Assembly (NCBI GenBank): GCA_024400955.1
Contig: JAKSLY010000025.1
Span: forward strand, 1-38,866
DNA from: Treponema sp.
Lineage (GTDB): Bacteria; Spirochaetota; Spirochaetia; Treponematales; Treponemataceae
Direction of reading: 5' to 3'
Length of the DNA: 38,866 nucleotides
Part shown: positions 14,929 through 23,040 of the stretch, in pieces
How the letters are laid out: each line of letters starts with the position of its first letter
How positions within the stretch are numbered: position 1 is the stretch's first letter
Translations under genes and position numbers: made by a program
The notes under the pieces: model-generated
Told to the model about the DNA's origin: nothing
The model's input: only the letters and a program-made list of their open reading frames with translations
Database searches by the model: none

Positions 14929-15735
14929 ATGACGATAAGGACCAGAAACCATATATATCTTGGGCTGCACATTGTCTGCAGCCTTTTTTTTATCTTCAAC
15001 CTAATTCTTGTCATTGCAAGGGGAAGCTACCTTTATGCCAGGATGCCCTTTGGCTTTGACAGCGGACTAGCCTTTTACAGCTTTCCGGCAGCAGTAAGCG
15101 GAATCCTGTTTTTTCCCCTTTTGGGTGCCCTCGTTTCCTTTGCCATCTTCAGGGGATTTGAAAAGACGCCTTCCATGGAGATCACCTATTTTCTCGGGGT
15201 TATTGTTGAATGCGTTGCAGAAAGCCTAAGGCTCATGATTCCGGCCTTTGAACTGGGGCATTCCTTTTCCTTTCTTCTTGTTGCAGTCGGAAGAATCGTA
15301 GTTGCCGGCCGCATTGCATGTGTGCTGAGCATTTTCTTTGCCTCCGCCTTTTCTTCCAATGAGGAGATCCAGAACCAGGAAAGAAACCTTACGATAATCA
15401 TTGCAAGTTCCTGCTTGTGTGCATTTTTCTATCCGGTAAACACCAACGTAATCGAGCCTTTCATCATGGTGCAGATGGGGTACAGGACATTCTTTATTGT
15501 CATCAGGTTCATGGTGGTGGCTTTTTCCCTTGTGTCAATGATTCAGGAGGCAATTGCTTCCGGTTCAAGGGCATACCTGCTTAAGATGGCTGGTGTCGTG
15601 ATTTTTACGGTAGGCTATTCCCTTCTGTGCAACTGCACCAACTGGATCATCTTTGGGCTGTCCATTTCCTTTGTTTCCGCAGGCATACTCATTTACCTTA
15701 AGGTGATCCATTACCTGTCCAATATCTGGAACTGA
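14929..15735 (+). CDS. Multi-pass integral membrane protein, unknown function
   Basis: A 268-residue protein with about seven or eight hydrophobic segments (roughly residues 9-31, 44-75, 84-105, 112-137, 150-172, 180-205, 215-235, 240-262). The short loops carry Arg/Lys consistent with an inner-membrane protein. No transporter or enzyme motif is recognised. The ribosome-binding site is weak (a GGA just before the ATG). It lies 12 bases after the secreted-protein gene and converges with the kinase-like gene, 4 bases apart. Confidence 0.75.
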   Translation: MTIRTRNHIYLGLHIVCSLFFIFNLILVIARGSYLYARMPFGFDSGLAFYSFPAAVSGILFFPLLGALVSFAIFRGFEKTPSMEITYFLGVIVECVAESLRLMIPAFELGHSFSFLLVAVGRIVVAGRIACVLSIFFASAFSSNEEIQNQERNLTIIIASSCLCAFFYPVNTNVIEPFIMVQMGYRTFFIVIRFMVVAFSLVSMIQEAIASGSRAYLLKMAGVVIFTVGYSLLCNCTNWIIFGLSISFVSAGILIYLKVIHYLSNIWN

Positions 15736-15739
15736 TGTT

Positions 15740-16405
15740 TTAGGAAAGAAGGTATTGTGCCAGGGCTCCAAGCACTACTGGAATCAGAACGTTGTCCCAG
15801 TCTTTTAATGGAAGAACTTCTATGAGCATTCCGGCAGTTGCTATCTTCAGGGAGATGAGGACTACATCCCTGTCTCCAAGGATTGAACTGTAGCCAAGGC
15901 ATGCAAGAAAGCAGGAGATGAATATGGCTGCAAAACATGTAAGGCTGCCGGCTGCGGTTTTTCCCTGGGTCATTGGAACCTGAACCCTGCCAAAAAGTTT
16001 TCCTGCAAGGCTTGCAAGTCCGTCTCCAAAGGCGAGGGCATAGATTCCTATGGCTGCAGGAAGGGGATTCCAGAGGAATGAAGAAAGCAGGATTCCGATT
16101 ACAAGGGTTACAGGGCCCAGGACGAATTTGTTTTCATCGCGCTTTCTGGCGGCAGCTTCCGTAATGGCTGACACGAGAAAAATTTCCTTTCCCTTCAAGC
16201 GCATGATTTCTGCAAAGGTGTAGAGCACAAGGGCTGCTGTCATGGCCACCATGAGTGGAATGTAGAACTTGATCATGAAGAAGGGAACAAAGGCGCTGCA
16301 CAGGTGGATTGACTTTCTGAAAATCTCCTTGAGCAGTCCTATGACCTTCTGTCGGGATGTGATTCCGCTTTTGGCTTTTCCAAACTGAAAATGTACGTTC
16401 ATCAT
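15740..16405 (-). CDS. Dolichol/phytol kinase-like or CDP-diacylglycerol-synthase-like membrane protein
   Basis: A 221-residue membrane protein. It starts 'FRKSIHLCSAFVPFF', typical of the SEC59/VTE5 polyprenol kinase family, has about six membrane segments, and carries the conserved 'FGDGLASLAGKLFG' motif (around 133-146) and a terminal 'PLKDWDNVLIPVVLG' segment. Family members use CTP to phosphorylate polyprenols, phytol or diacylglycerol; the lipid substrate here is unknown. The ATG overlaps the stop of the upstream flcA-like gene as ATGA (a second in-frame ATG follows at once), so translation is coupled to it. It is the distal gene of a two-gene minus-strand operon. Confidence 0.75.
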   Translation of the reverse strand: MMNVHFQFGKAKSGITSRQKVIGLLKEIFRKSIHLCSAFVPFFMIKFYIPLMVAMTAALVLYTFAEIMRLKGKEIFLVSAITEAAARKRDENKFVLGPVTLVIGILLSSFLWNPLPAAIGIYALAFGDGLASLAGKLFGRVQVPMTQGKTAAGSLTCFAAIFISCFLACLGYSSILGDRDVVLISLKIATAGMLIEVLPLKDWDNVLIPVVLGALAQYLLS

Positions 16406-19400
16406 TCAAGTCCAACTTCGCCGTTGAGTGTACGTGGAATCTCGGTGTAAATTTCACTCTTGTATTCCGACATTGGATTGGTTATGTAGCGGATGTTCTG
16501 TTCCGCAAGGTTTGAACCTTCAAGCCTGATCATGGTTGTCTGGTTTCTCGTCAGTGCATCCCATGCCCTCAGGCTTTCCTGAAGGTTTACGATGGCCTTT
16601 GCATTGAGGGACGAATCCCCGGTATTTTCGGCAAGCCTTGCAAGGGTTACGCCCAGGTTGTTTGAAGCCTTCATGTATGTGTCCACAATGTCTGCCTGGT
16701 CTTCCCTTACCTGTGGAAGAAGGATGTTGTGCTTCTGGCGGTCGATGTCAAGCTGTGCAAGAAGCCTGTCATAGTATCCGCGTGCAACATGATTGTCTCC
16801 GCTAAGGCTCAGGGTGTTTGCAAGGGACAGGAGCAGGTGCGTATCGTTGGCATTTGTATCCTGGCTCCTGATGAATGAACCGAGGGCCTGTGGATAGTTC
16901 TGCTTCTGGTACTGGATGTATCCGATCCTGTATCTTATTGAAGAATTGTCGTACTTGTTGTTTACAGCATTCTCATAGTTGTACAATGCAGCCTCGTTGT
17001 CTCCTGCAATGAAGTAGTCCAGGTCTGCAAGGTCTGCGTAAAGGTGTCCAACGTTTTCGTTGCTTTCAAAGCGGCTTGACTTGTGCTCGCGTTCAAAGAC
17101 CTCGATGCCACGGTCGTAAAGGTCTTCGGCAGTGAGGTATTCCCTTTCGTTGCGCATCTCTTCCCCAAGGAGCCTGTATGCGTTGATGTACTTGTAGGTG
17201 TCGCGCCTGTTTCTCTTTGTCTGCTTTTCAAAGGAATCGATGGAAGCACGCAGGAGTTTTGCTGCGCTCTTGCCGCTGTTGGTTTCGACAAAGTAATGGC
17301 CCATGTTGTAGAGGGCGACTGCATTGTCCGGTGAATTCTTGAGGGCACGTTCAAGGAGCTTTCGTACATCTTCTATTGAAGAACGCAGTGCTTCTTCCGA
17401 CGGGCGGAGCTTTCCGTAGCGCTTGTTGAGCATGTATTCGCTGAGTTCGATTTCGTCGTTCCTGTCAACGCCCTTCTTCATTCCCATGAAGATTTCCTTG
17501 TACATGAGAACCTGGCGAAGGTTGTCGGTGCGGATGAAGTACCTCATCTGGCGTGAAAGGCAGATGTTGTTGGATCCGTAAAGTTCTGCAAGAAGGTCGT
17601 AGTTGAGCTTTGCATCCGGGAATTTCTCCGGGTCTACTTCCGTAGCCCAGTCAAGGTAAAGGTCACCAAGGGCAAGGATTGCATCAGCGTCGTTGATATG
17701 GTAGTCAAGGACTTCGCGCTTGAGGATTCTTTCACCTTCCTCGTAGTTGTAAAGCTCGTCGATTTCCATCTTTGCCCAGTCAAGTCCGGCTTTCTTTTCG
17801 TGGTTGTATCTCTTGATGATTGCGCCGTACATCATCCTTGCGCGGTCATACTGCTTGTGGTCCCTGTATCCTTCTGCGTATGTGTAGAACCATTTCTTTA
17901 CAGGCTTGAATGTAAGGGCCTGGCTGAATTTGTCTTCCGACTGAGGATACTGGTTTTCCTGGAGAAGGGCATATCCCTGCTTGTAAAGTCCCGATGCACG
18001 AAGCGGCTTGTAGATCAGGTTGTTTGTAAGGGTGAAGATGCAGAAAATCACGATGGCAGAGAATGCTGTCATGATTGCACCAGGAATGATCTTGTTCTTG
18101 AGCTGGTACTCGAGTGAATGCTTGTATGCCTCGTATTCTGAAGCAGAGCGGTGCTCGAAGTCGCGTGGAACGTTGATCTGGATGTCCAGGAGTTTTTCAA
18201 GGTCTGCTGCAACCTGACGGGCAGGTGCTTTTCTCAGGACCTTTTCGAGAACTTCAAAGATTGCATCGTCCGTGAATTCGTTCTTAACGACAAAGTCTTC
18301 CAGGGCAATGCGCACGTTGAGAGGATATGTTGAAAGGTTCTTGAGGAACCTCTTGTATTCGTTGTCTGTGAAGGTGTTCTTTGGCTTGTCCTTTTCGCTT
18401 GGGTCGGCAGCCTTTGAGAAGTCGGGAGTCTGAACGTCCTGCACCTTCTTGATTTCTGCAACAGGAGTGTCCGAAAATCCTGGAATGTTGAATTCGTCGT
18501 CGCCTTCAATTCCGTCAATGTCGCCAAGGTCAAAGTCGCTTTCGCCGGAAAAGTCCAGTCCGCTGATGTCTGAAGTGTCGAAGGTTTCTGCAGGGAGTTC
18601 TTCTGGAACGGCATCTTCCGGAGAAAGTGGAGAGGCTCCTGTAATGTCATCCATGCCGAATTCGTCGAGGGAAAGATTTTCCATTCCATCACCAGTGGAT
18701 GCATTCCCGTCGTCTCCAAAGTTTGGCAGGTCAAGATTGTCCAGGTTTCCAAGGTCACCAAGGTCGCCCAAGCCACCCATGTCGCCGCCAGTGGAATCGT
18801 CGTCCATTGAAAGGGAAGAAAGGTCGTCCGCTCCTGAATCTGCGGGTGAAGGATCCATGCCTGCACCAAGGTTGTTCAGGTCCGGTATTTCGTTGAATTC
18901 GTTTGGAATTCCTTCGTTAAGGTCCAGTGATTCTGAAGTGCCGAATTCGCTGTTTGGATCCGTAAATTCATCCACATCGTTTCCGTCAAGTTCATCACCA
19001 GGGTTATCTTGTGCTCCAGAATCTCCCAGGTCATCACCAAGATTGTCCAGGTTTCCAAGATCACCAAGGTCACCCAGTCCCATGTCGTCACTCTGTCCGG
19101 CATCATCCATGCCGTCAAGGTTCAGGCTGTCCAGGTTAAGGCCGTCAAGATCAAGGCCTTCAAGGTTCATGTCGCCTTCGTCCGATGGAGCAGTTCCTTC
19201 TGTTCCACTGTCATCCATGGTCATATTGTCCAGGTTAAGGTCACCAAGACCATCGCCAAGGTTAAGTACGTCTTCTGAAGACTGTGCTTCGTTACCCAGG
19301 TCACCAAGGTTATCCTGGGTTCCAGGATCTCCCAGGTCATCACCAAGATTGTCCAGGTTTCCAAGATCACCAAGGTCACCCAGTCCCATGTCGTCACTCT

Positions 19401-20328
19401 GTCCGGCATCATCCATGCCGTCAAGGTTCAGGCTGTCCAGGTTAAGTTCACCAATGTCACCCAAGCCGTCAAGACCGGCATCGTCTGCAGGAGATGAATT
19501 GCCGCCAAGATCTTCGACGGTTCCCATGGAGTCAACAGAATCCATTGAATCAGCAGGAATTGCCATCTCTGGAGAATCGACAGGATCTAGGGAGCCGATG
19601 GATCCGAGGGAATTCATCAGGTTGCCTTCGTCGAATTCAGGCAGGTCCTGGGGTTCACTTTCGTCTGCCGGAGTTTCCATGTCGGTGGAATCAAAGAGTG
19701 AAGGGTCAAATGCCGTTCCGTCCGGCTCTGAAAGGCTGTCTGCTGCCGGAATGTCGTTCAGCAGGTCGTCTGTGGAAATATCTTCAAATGCTGTATCCTG
19801 TGCCAATTCAACAGGTTCTTCTGCCACTTCCGCTGCATCCTCTTCCGGAAGGGACGAAACTTCCGGTTCCGGGGCGATGGAAAGAAGGGAATCAAGGTCC
19901 ATGTCTTCAATGGGAGTTGGCTCAGGCTCAGGTTCCGGCTGTGGCTCCGGAGTGTCTTCAAAGTCGCTAAGGTCCAGGTCTGCAAGATCCATGGAATCTG
20001 ATGAAAGAAGGTCTGACATGTCCGGCATGGCTGGAGCTGCATCCCCTTCTGCAGGTGCTGAAGTTTCTGCCGCAGAAGCGTCGTTTCCGTCTCCGAAGAA
20101 GTCAGAAAATCCGTTGTCTTCCTGCTGTTCCCCACCGGCTGCGGCCAGTTCATCTTCCGAAACCTTTGGAAGTCCGTATTGAAAGTCGTTTGAGTCGTCA
20201 ATGTCCTGTACGGTATTTGGAATCTTTGCAATAACAGGTTTTTCGCCTCTTGCTGCGCGGATTTTTTCTTCATCACCGAGAATCAATAAATCTGAGTTCA
20301 ACTTCTGCAGTTGCTTAAGTCCTGGCAT
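16402..20328 (-). CDS. Large TPR protein with acidic repeat region, FlcA (flagellar collar)-like architecture
   Basis: A 1308-residue protein. Residues about 1-640 are very acidic and low-complexity, rich in Asp, Leu, Gly and Ser, with units built on 'LGDLGDLGNLDNLGDDLGD'. Residues 650-740 form a small helical domain. One hydrophobic segment at about 745-772 ('AIMTAFSAIVIFCIFTL') anchors it in the inner membrane. Residues 780-1260 hold many TPR units (for example 'AVALYNMGHYFVETNSGKSA' and 'SIRYRIGYIQYQKQNYPQAL'). This layout, cytoplasmic acidic part, one membrane pass and periplasmic TPRs, resembles the Borrelia flagellar-collar protein FlcA; that assignment is inference. Two 40-residue repeats are identical at DNA level. 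A TTGATA-18-TATAAT promoter ends 8 bases before the ATG, so the mRNA is predicted to be leaderless. Confidence 0.85.
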   Translation of the reverse strand: MPGLKQLQKLNSDLLILGDEEKIRAARGEKPVIAKIPNTVQDIDDSNDFQYGLPKVSEDELAAAGGEQQEDNGFSDFFGDGNDASAAETSAPAEGDAAPAMPDMSDLLSSDSMDLADLDLSDFEDTPEPQPEPEPEPTPIEDMDLDSLLSIAPEPEVSSLPEEDAAEVAEEPVELAQDTAFEDISTDDLLNDIPAADSLSEPDGTAFDPSLFDSTDMETPADESEPQDLPEFDEGNLMNSLGSIGSLDPVDSPEMAIPADSMDSVDSMGTVEDLGGNSSPADDAGLDGLGDIGELNLDSLNLDGMDDAGQSDDMGLGDLGDLGNLDNLGDDLGDPGTQDNLGDLGNEAQSSEDVLNLGDGLGDLNLDNMTMDDSGTEGTAPSDEGDMNLEGLDLDGLNLDSLNLDGMDDAGQSDDMGLGDLGDLGNLDNLGDDLGDSGAQDNPGDELDGNDVDEFTDPNSEFGTSESLDLNEGIPNEFNEIPDLNNLGAGMDPSPADSGADDLSSLSMDDDSTGGDMGGLGDLGDLGNLDNLDLPNFGDDGNASTGDGMENLSLDEFGMDDITGASPLSPEDAVPEELPAETFDTSDISGLDFSGESDFDLGDIDGIEGDDEFNIPGFSDTPVAEIKKVQDVQTPDFSKAADPSEKDKPKNTFTDNEYKRFLKNLSTYPLNVRIALEDFVVKNEFTDDAIFEVLEKVLRKAPARQVAADLEKLLDIQINVPRDFEHRSASEYEAYKHSLEYQLKNKIIPGAIMTAFSAIVIFCIFTLTNNLIYKPLRASGLYKQGYALLQENQYPQSEDKFSQALTFKPVKKWFYTYAEGYRDHKQYDRARMMYGAIIKRYNHEKKAGLDWAKMEIDELYNYEEGERILKREVLDYHINDADAILALGDLYLDWATEVDPEKFPDAKLNYDLLAELYGSNNICLSRQMRYFIRTDNLRQVLMYKEIFMGMKKGVDRNDEIELSEYMLNKRYGKLRPSEEALRSSIEDVRKLLERALKNSPDNAVALYNMGHYFVETNSGKSAAKLLRASIDSFEKQTKRNRRDTYKYINAYRLLGEEMRNEREYLTAEDLYDRGIEVFEREHKSSRFESNENVGHLYADLADLDYFIAGDNEAALYNYENAVNNKYDNSSIRYRIGYIQYQKQNYPQALGSFIRSQDTNANDTHLLLSLANTLSLSGDNHVARGYYDRLLAQLDIDRQKHNILLPQVREDQADIVDTYMKASNNLGVTLARLAENTGDSSLNAKAIVNLQESLRAWDALTRNQTTMIRLEGSNLAEQNIRYITNPMSEYKSEIYTEIPRTLNGEVGLE
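19021..19140 (-). repeat. 120-bp perfect intragenic direct repeat, copy B
   Basis: Identical base for base to 19327-19446 and offset by 306 bp (102 codons, in frame). It encodes residues 397-436 of the TPR protein. Perfect identity including third positions indicates a recent duplication. Confidence 0.92.
19327..19446 (-). repeat. 120-bp perfect intragenic direct repeat, copy A
   Basis: Partner of 19021-19140, encoding residues 295-334. Recombination between the copies would remove or add exactly 102 codons without a frameshift. Confidence 0.92.
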
Positions 20329-20336
20329 AGTTTCTG

Positions 20337-20366
20337 ATTATACTCCTCAAATCGACAGTTTATCAA
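20337..20366 (-). promoter_or_regulatory. Promoter of flcA-like gene (predicted leaderless)
   Basis: On the minus strand: TTGATA (20366-20361), 18-bp spacer, TATAAT (20342-20337), then 8 bases to the ATG. The expected start leaves a leader of about 2 nt. A GAGGAG lies inside the spacer, too far upstream to serve as a ribosome-binding site. Confidence 0.72.
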
Positions 20367-20468
20367 TGATAGTATCGGTATCGGACAGGCCCGAGTTTAG
20401 AATATGTTTCCTTTTATATAGAAACTTTTTATCTAAAGTTGGCCTCCGGAAATTCCGAAATTCAATGT

Positions 20469-21191
20469 ATGAAAAAGCTTTTTACGTTGGTTCTTTCCGT
20501 CCTCATGGCGACAGCCCTTTCCTTTGCTGCAGAAGTTCAGCACATGACGGATGAACAGCTGGATTACGCAGAAATCGTCAATTCCATTTCCAAGGTGCGC
20601 CCTCCCTATCTTGCTGGGGATAAGGTGATCTTTACTGCGGAAAGCGGGCCGCGTCACATAGGCATTGCCTTTGATTTTGAAGGCTTCAGGACGATCCATT
20701 CATTCAAGCTTAAGAAAATTCTCAACGTGGATTTTGAGGAATCCAGGTCCCTTTACTTTTACGTCCTGGACCTTCCAAAGGATGTCCTTGCATTTGACTA
20801 CAGGGTTATTGTTGACGGCCTGTGGTCTGTGGATCCCATGAACGAGTCCACCGTCTACAGCAGGGAAGCGGACATTCTCCTTTCCCATTTTGATGCATCA
20901 AGGTACATTCCTCCAGTTACGGAAAAAAAGCCGTCGGGCAAGGTTCAGTTTGTTTACCGCGGAAAATCCGGTCAGCAGGTTCGCGTTGGGGGAAGCTTTA
21001 CCAACTGGGACAGCTGGATTTACCAGATGACGGAAGTTTCCCCGGGGCTTTACAAGTTTGAACTTTCGCTTCCACCGGGAAAATATGAATATGCATTCTA
21101 CACTGGCATCACTTCCTTTCACGATGCCAGCAACCCGCAGAAGTGCTATACCAACGACGGAAAAATCGCATCTTTGCTCGTTGTAAATTGA
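20469..21191 (+). CDS. Secreted protein with CBM48/AMPK-type glycogen-binding-like domains
   Basis: A 240-residue protein with a signal peptide (MKK, hydrophobic to about residue 18, cleavage near 'LSFAAEV'). The C-terminal domain (about 158-238) matches the early-Ig-like E-set/CBM48 fold: 'KVQFVYRG', 'VRVGGSFTNWDSW', 'LYKFELSLPPGKYEYAFY', then 'NDGKIASLLVVN'. Residues 45-145 look like a second, more diverged copy ('FRTIHSFKLKK', 'FDYRVIVDGLWSVDP'). Such domains bind alpha-glucans or serve as structural partners; no catalytic domain is present. The start at 20469 gives a proper signal peptide; the frame is open slightly upstream. No clear ribosome-binding site is visible. It diverges from the flcA-like gene. 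Confidence 0.8.
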   Translation: MKKLFTLVLSVLMATALSFAAEVQHMTDEQLDYAEIVNSISKVRPPYLAGDKVIFTAESGPRHIGIAFDFEGFRTIHSFKLKKILNVDFEESRSLYFYVLDLPKDVLAFDYRVIVDGLWSVDPMNESTVYSREADILLSHFDASRYIPPVTEKKPSGKVQFVYRGKSGQQVRVGGSFTNWDSWIYQMTEVSPGLYKFELSLPPGKYEYAFYTGITSFHDASNPQKCYTNDGKIASLLVVN

Positions 21192-21216
21192 AATTTTATT
21201 CATCTTCATTTACACT
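21188..21216 (+). promoter_or_regulatory. Probable ffh promoter
   Basis: TTGAAA at 21188-21193, overlapping the stop codon of the preceding gene; 17-bp spacer; TACACT at 21211-21216. The leader to the ffh ATG would be about 57 nt and includes GGCAT...ATGCC arms that could form a hairpin. Confidence 0.45.
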
Positions 21217-21279
21217 GTAGGCATTCTGTCTCCGTAAAAAGGCGGCGGATGCCTTATATTATTTTAAAGGAAAATTCCC

Positions 21280-22755
21280 ATGCTGGAAAAAATCACAGGA
21301 ACATTTAGCGGCATTATCCGCACTTTAAGCGGCAAGTCTACAATTACAGAAAAGAACATTGAGGAAACAGTTGAGCAGATCAAGATGGCTCTTCTTGAGG
21401 CCGACGTTAACCTTCGCGTTGTAAGGCGCTTTGTAAATTCCACGATAGAAGAAGCCAAGGGCGAAAAGGTTCTAAAGGCCGTTGACCCGGGCCAGCAGTT
21501 TGTCAAGATCATCCACGACAAGATCGTTGGCATGCTTGGCGATGAGAAAAAGGATCTTGCCCTCAAGGGACCTGATACGGAATCCGTCGTAATGCTCCTT
21601 GGTCTCCAGGGTGCCGGTAAGACCACTGCAGCCCACAAGCTTGCTGCAAAGCTTAAGAAAGACGGCAGGCGCCCGCTTCTTGTTGCATGTGACCTTGTTC
21701 GTCCAGCAGCAGTTGAACAGCTTTGCGTTTTGGGCCAGAAGATTGAAGTTCCCGTGTACAAGGATGACGAAGCCCTCAGGATGGCTGACGGAAAGGCAAG
21801 TCCAAAGGCAGCACTTAAGGTTGCAAAGGGTGCCCTTGATTATGCAAAGAAGAACGGTCTTGACACCATCATCATAGATACTGCCGGTCGTCTCCAGATT
21901 GACGGCGACATGATGGAAGAACTTGTTGAACTCAAGAAGGCCATGAATCCTGTTGAAACGGTTCTCGTTGCAGACAGCATGACTGGTCAGAATGCCGTTG
22001 ACATTGCCAAGTCATTTGACGAGCAGCTGGGACTTACAGGCGTTATCCTTACAAAGTTTGACTCTGACGCCCGTGGTGGTGCAGCCCTTTCCCTCAAGTC
22101 CATTACGCAGAAACCGATACTCTACATCGGTACAGGTGAAAAGACGGAGGACTTTGAGGAATTCCATCCGGACAGAATTGCAAGCCGCGTCCTCGGCATG
22201 GGTGATATCGTTTCCCGTGTTGAAAAGGCCGACGAAACCGTTGATGCAGAAGCTGCCCTCAAGATGCAGAAGAAGATGCAGAGGAATGAATTCACCCTGC
22301 AGGACATGCTTGAGCAGCTTGAACAGGTTGAAAAGATGGGAAGCGTTTCCAAGATCATGGACATGCTTCCGGGCCTTGCGGGGCAGCTTACGGACGCACA
22401 GCTTGGACAGAGCCAGGAAGCCCTCAAGCACCAGAAGGCAATCATCCAGAGCATGACAAAGAAGGAACGCGCAAACCACCTTATCATTGGCCCTGCACGC
22501 CGCAAGAGGATTGCAAAGGGAAGCGGAACTTCGGTTCAGGAAGTGAACAAGCTCATCAAGCAGTTTGAAAAGACAAAGCTTACCATGAAGAAGCTTACCC
22601 GCAACCGTGGTGCCCAGGCAAAGATGATGAACCAGATGGCAAGCATGATGGGAGGCCAGGGCGGAATGAACGGTCTTGGCGGCATGGACATGAGCCAGCT
22701 TAAGAATATGAAGCTTCCAAACGGAATGAAGTTTCCTGGGGGATTTGGATTCTAG
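21280..22755 (+). CDS. ffh: Signal recognition particle protein Ffh (SRP54)
   Basis: A 491-residue SRP GTPase that binds signal sequences of nascent membrane proteins and 4.5S RNA. It has an N domain (1-95) and a G domain with P-loop 'GLQGAGKTT' (108-116), 'DLVRPAAVEQL', 'DTAGRLQIDGDMM' and 'TKFDSDARGGAALS'. A Met-rich M domain (about 325-455) carries the RNA-binding part ('IIGPARRKRIAKGSGTSVQE'), and the tail is Met/Gly-rich. AAAGGAAAA precedes the ATG. The length is slightly over the usual 440-460 residues because of the tail. No rpsP follows it, unlike many bacteria, and no 4.5S RNA gene was found nearby. Confidence 0.97.
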   Translation: MLEKITGTFSGIIRTLSGKSTITEKNIEETVEQIKMALLEADVNLRVVRRFVNSTIEEAKGEKVLKAVDPGQQFVKIIHDKIVGMLGDEKKDLALKGPDTESVVMLLGLQGAGKTTAAHKLAAKLKKDGRRPLLVACDLVRPAAVEQLCVLGQKIEVPVYKDDEALRMADGKASPKAALKVAKGALDYAKKNGLDTIIIDTAGRLQIDGDMMEELVELKKAMNPVETVLVADSMTGQNAVDIAKSFDEQLGLTGVILTKFDSDARGGAALSLKSITQKPILYIGTGEKTEDFEEFHPDRIASRVLGMGDIVSRVEKADETVDAEAALKMQKKMQRNEFTLQDMLEQLEQVEKMGSVSKIMDMLPGLAGQLTDAQLGQSQEALKHQKAIIQSMTKKERANHLIIGPARRKRIAKGSGTSVQEVNKLIKQFEKTKLTMKKLTRNRGAQAKMMNQMASMMGGQGGMNGLGGMDMSQLKNMKLPNGMKFPGGFGF

Positions 22756-22764
22756 GCGGAACTT

Positions 22765-22895
22765 ATGGAAGAACTGGATCCACTTGTGGTGGGGTATGCG
22801 TCAGGCACTGGAAGGACGCCTTGGCGTGTCCGTCAGGACCGAACGTAGTGGAGCCTGGAAGCGCCGACCCGCTTTTTGCGGGGGACGCCCCTAAC
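22765..22895 (+). other. GC-rich structured intergenic element after ffh, with possible 27-codon ORF
   Basis: The gap 22756-22895 is GC-rich with several inverted repeats: GGACGCC-TT-GGCGTGTCC (22813-22830), GTCC-GTCA-GGAC (22828-22839) and CCCGC-TTTTT-GCGGG (22868-22882). The last could terminate ffh. A small ORF (22765-22848, 27 codons) starts with ATG after GGCGGA, but nothing supports its translation. The density of hairpins suggests a dispersed repeat element. It does not show the 4.5S RNA core motif. Confidence 0.45.
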
Positions 22896-22924
22896 TTGAA
22901 AAAAACGTGATATTTTTGTATAAT
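22896..22924 (+). promoter_or_regulatory. carB promoter
   Basis: TTGAAA (22896-22901), 17-bp spacer, TATAAT (22919-22924). Transcription should start near 22931, giving a leader of about 110 nt that contains a short ORF and a terminator hairpin before carB. Confidence 0.8.
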
Positions 22925-22935
22925 TCGGCACGATT

Positions 22936-22980
22936 ATGAAACCTATTCATTTTTATGCTGAGTATACATTGAAAGACTGA
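22936..22980 (+). CDS. Candidate 14-residue carB leader peptide
   Basis: ATG at 22936 to TGA at 22978-22980, encoding MKPIHFYAEYTLKD. It starts only about 5 nt after the predicted transcript start, and its stop codon falls inside the 5' arm of the terminator hairpin that follows, the arrangement of attenuator leader peptides. It has no Arg codon and no run of a single regulatory amino acid. A run of five U residues lies inside it, so UTP-sensitive coupling of the type known for E. coli pyrBI is likelier than amino-acid sensing. Confidence 0.5.
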   Translation: MKPIHFYAEYTLKD

Positions 22981-23013
22981 ATTCGCTTTTGCTGCGGGTT
23001 CAGTTTTTTTTTT
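22977..23013 (+). terminator. Candidate transcription attenuator upstream of carB
   Basis: CTGAATTCGC (22977-22986) pairs along its whole length with GCGGGTTCAG (22994-23003), including two G-U pairs, around a 7-nt loop. Ten T residues follow (23004-23013). It sits between the carB promoter and the carB ATG, so carB expression requires readthrough. A ribosome at the leader peptide's stop codon would cover the 5' arm and prevent termination. Confidence 0.75.
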
Positions 23014-23040
23014 AAATATCTAATTTTTAGGGGTTACAAA

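Noticed and set aside
18449..20182. 577-codon plus-strand open frame opposite the acidic region of the TPR protein
   Set aside because: It is the Ser/Pro/Arg-rich mirror of a low-complexity Asp/Leu/Gly coding region; the minus strand has a promoter, start and domains.
22765..22895. 4.5S SRP RNA next to ffh
   Set aside because: The conserved GGAAGG/AGCAGC-type domain IV core was not found, although the region is structured.
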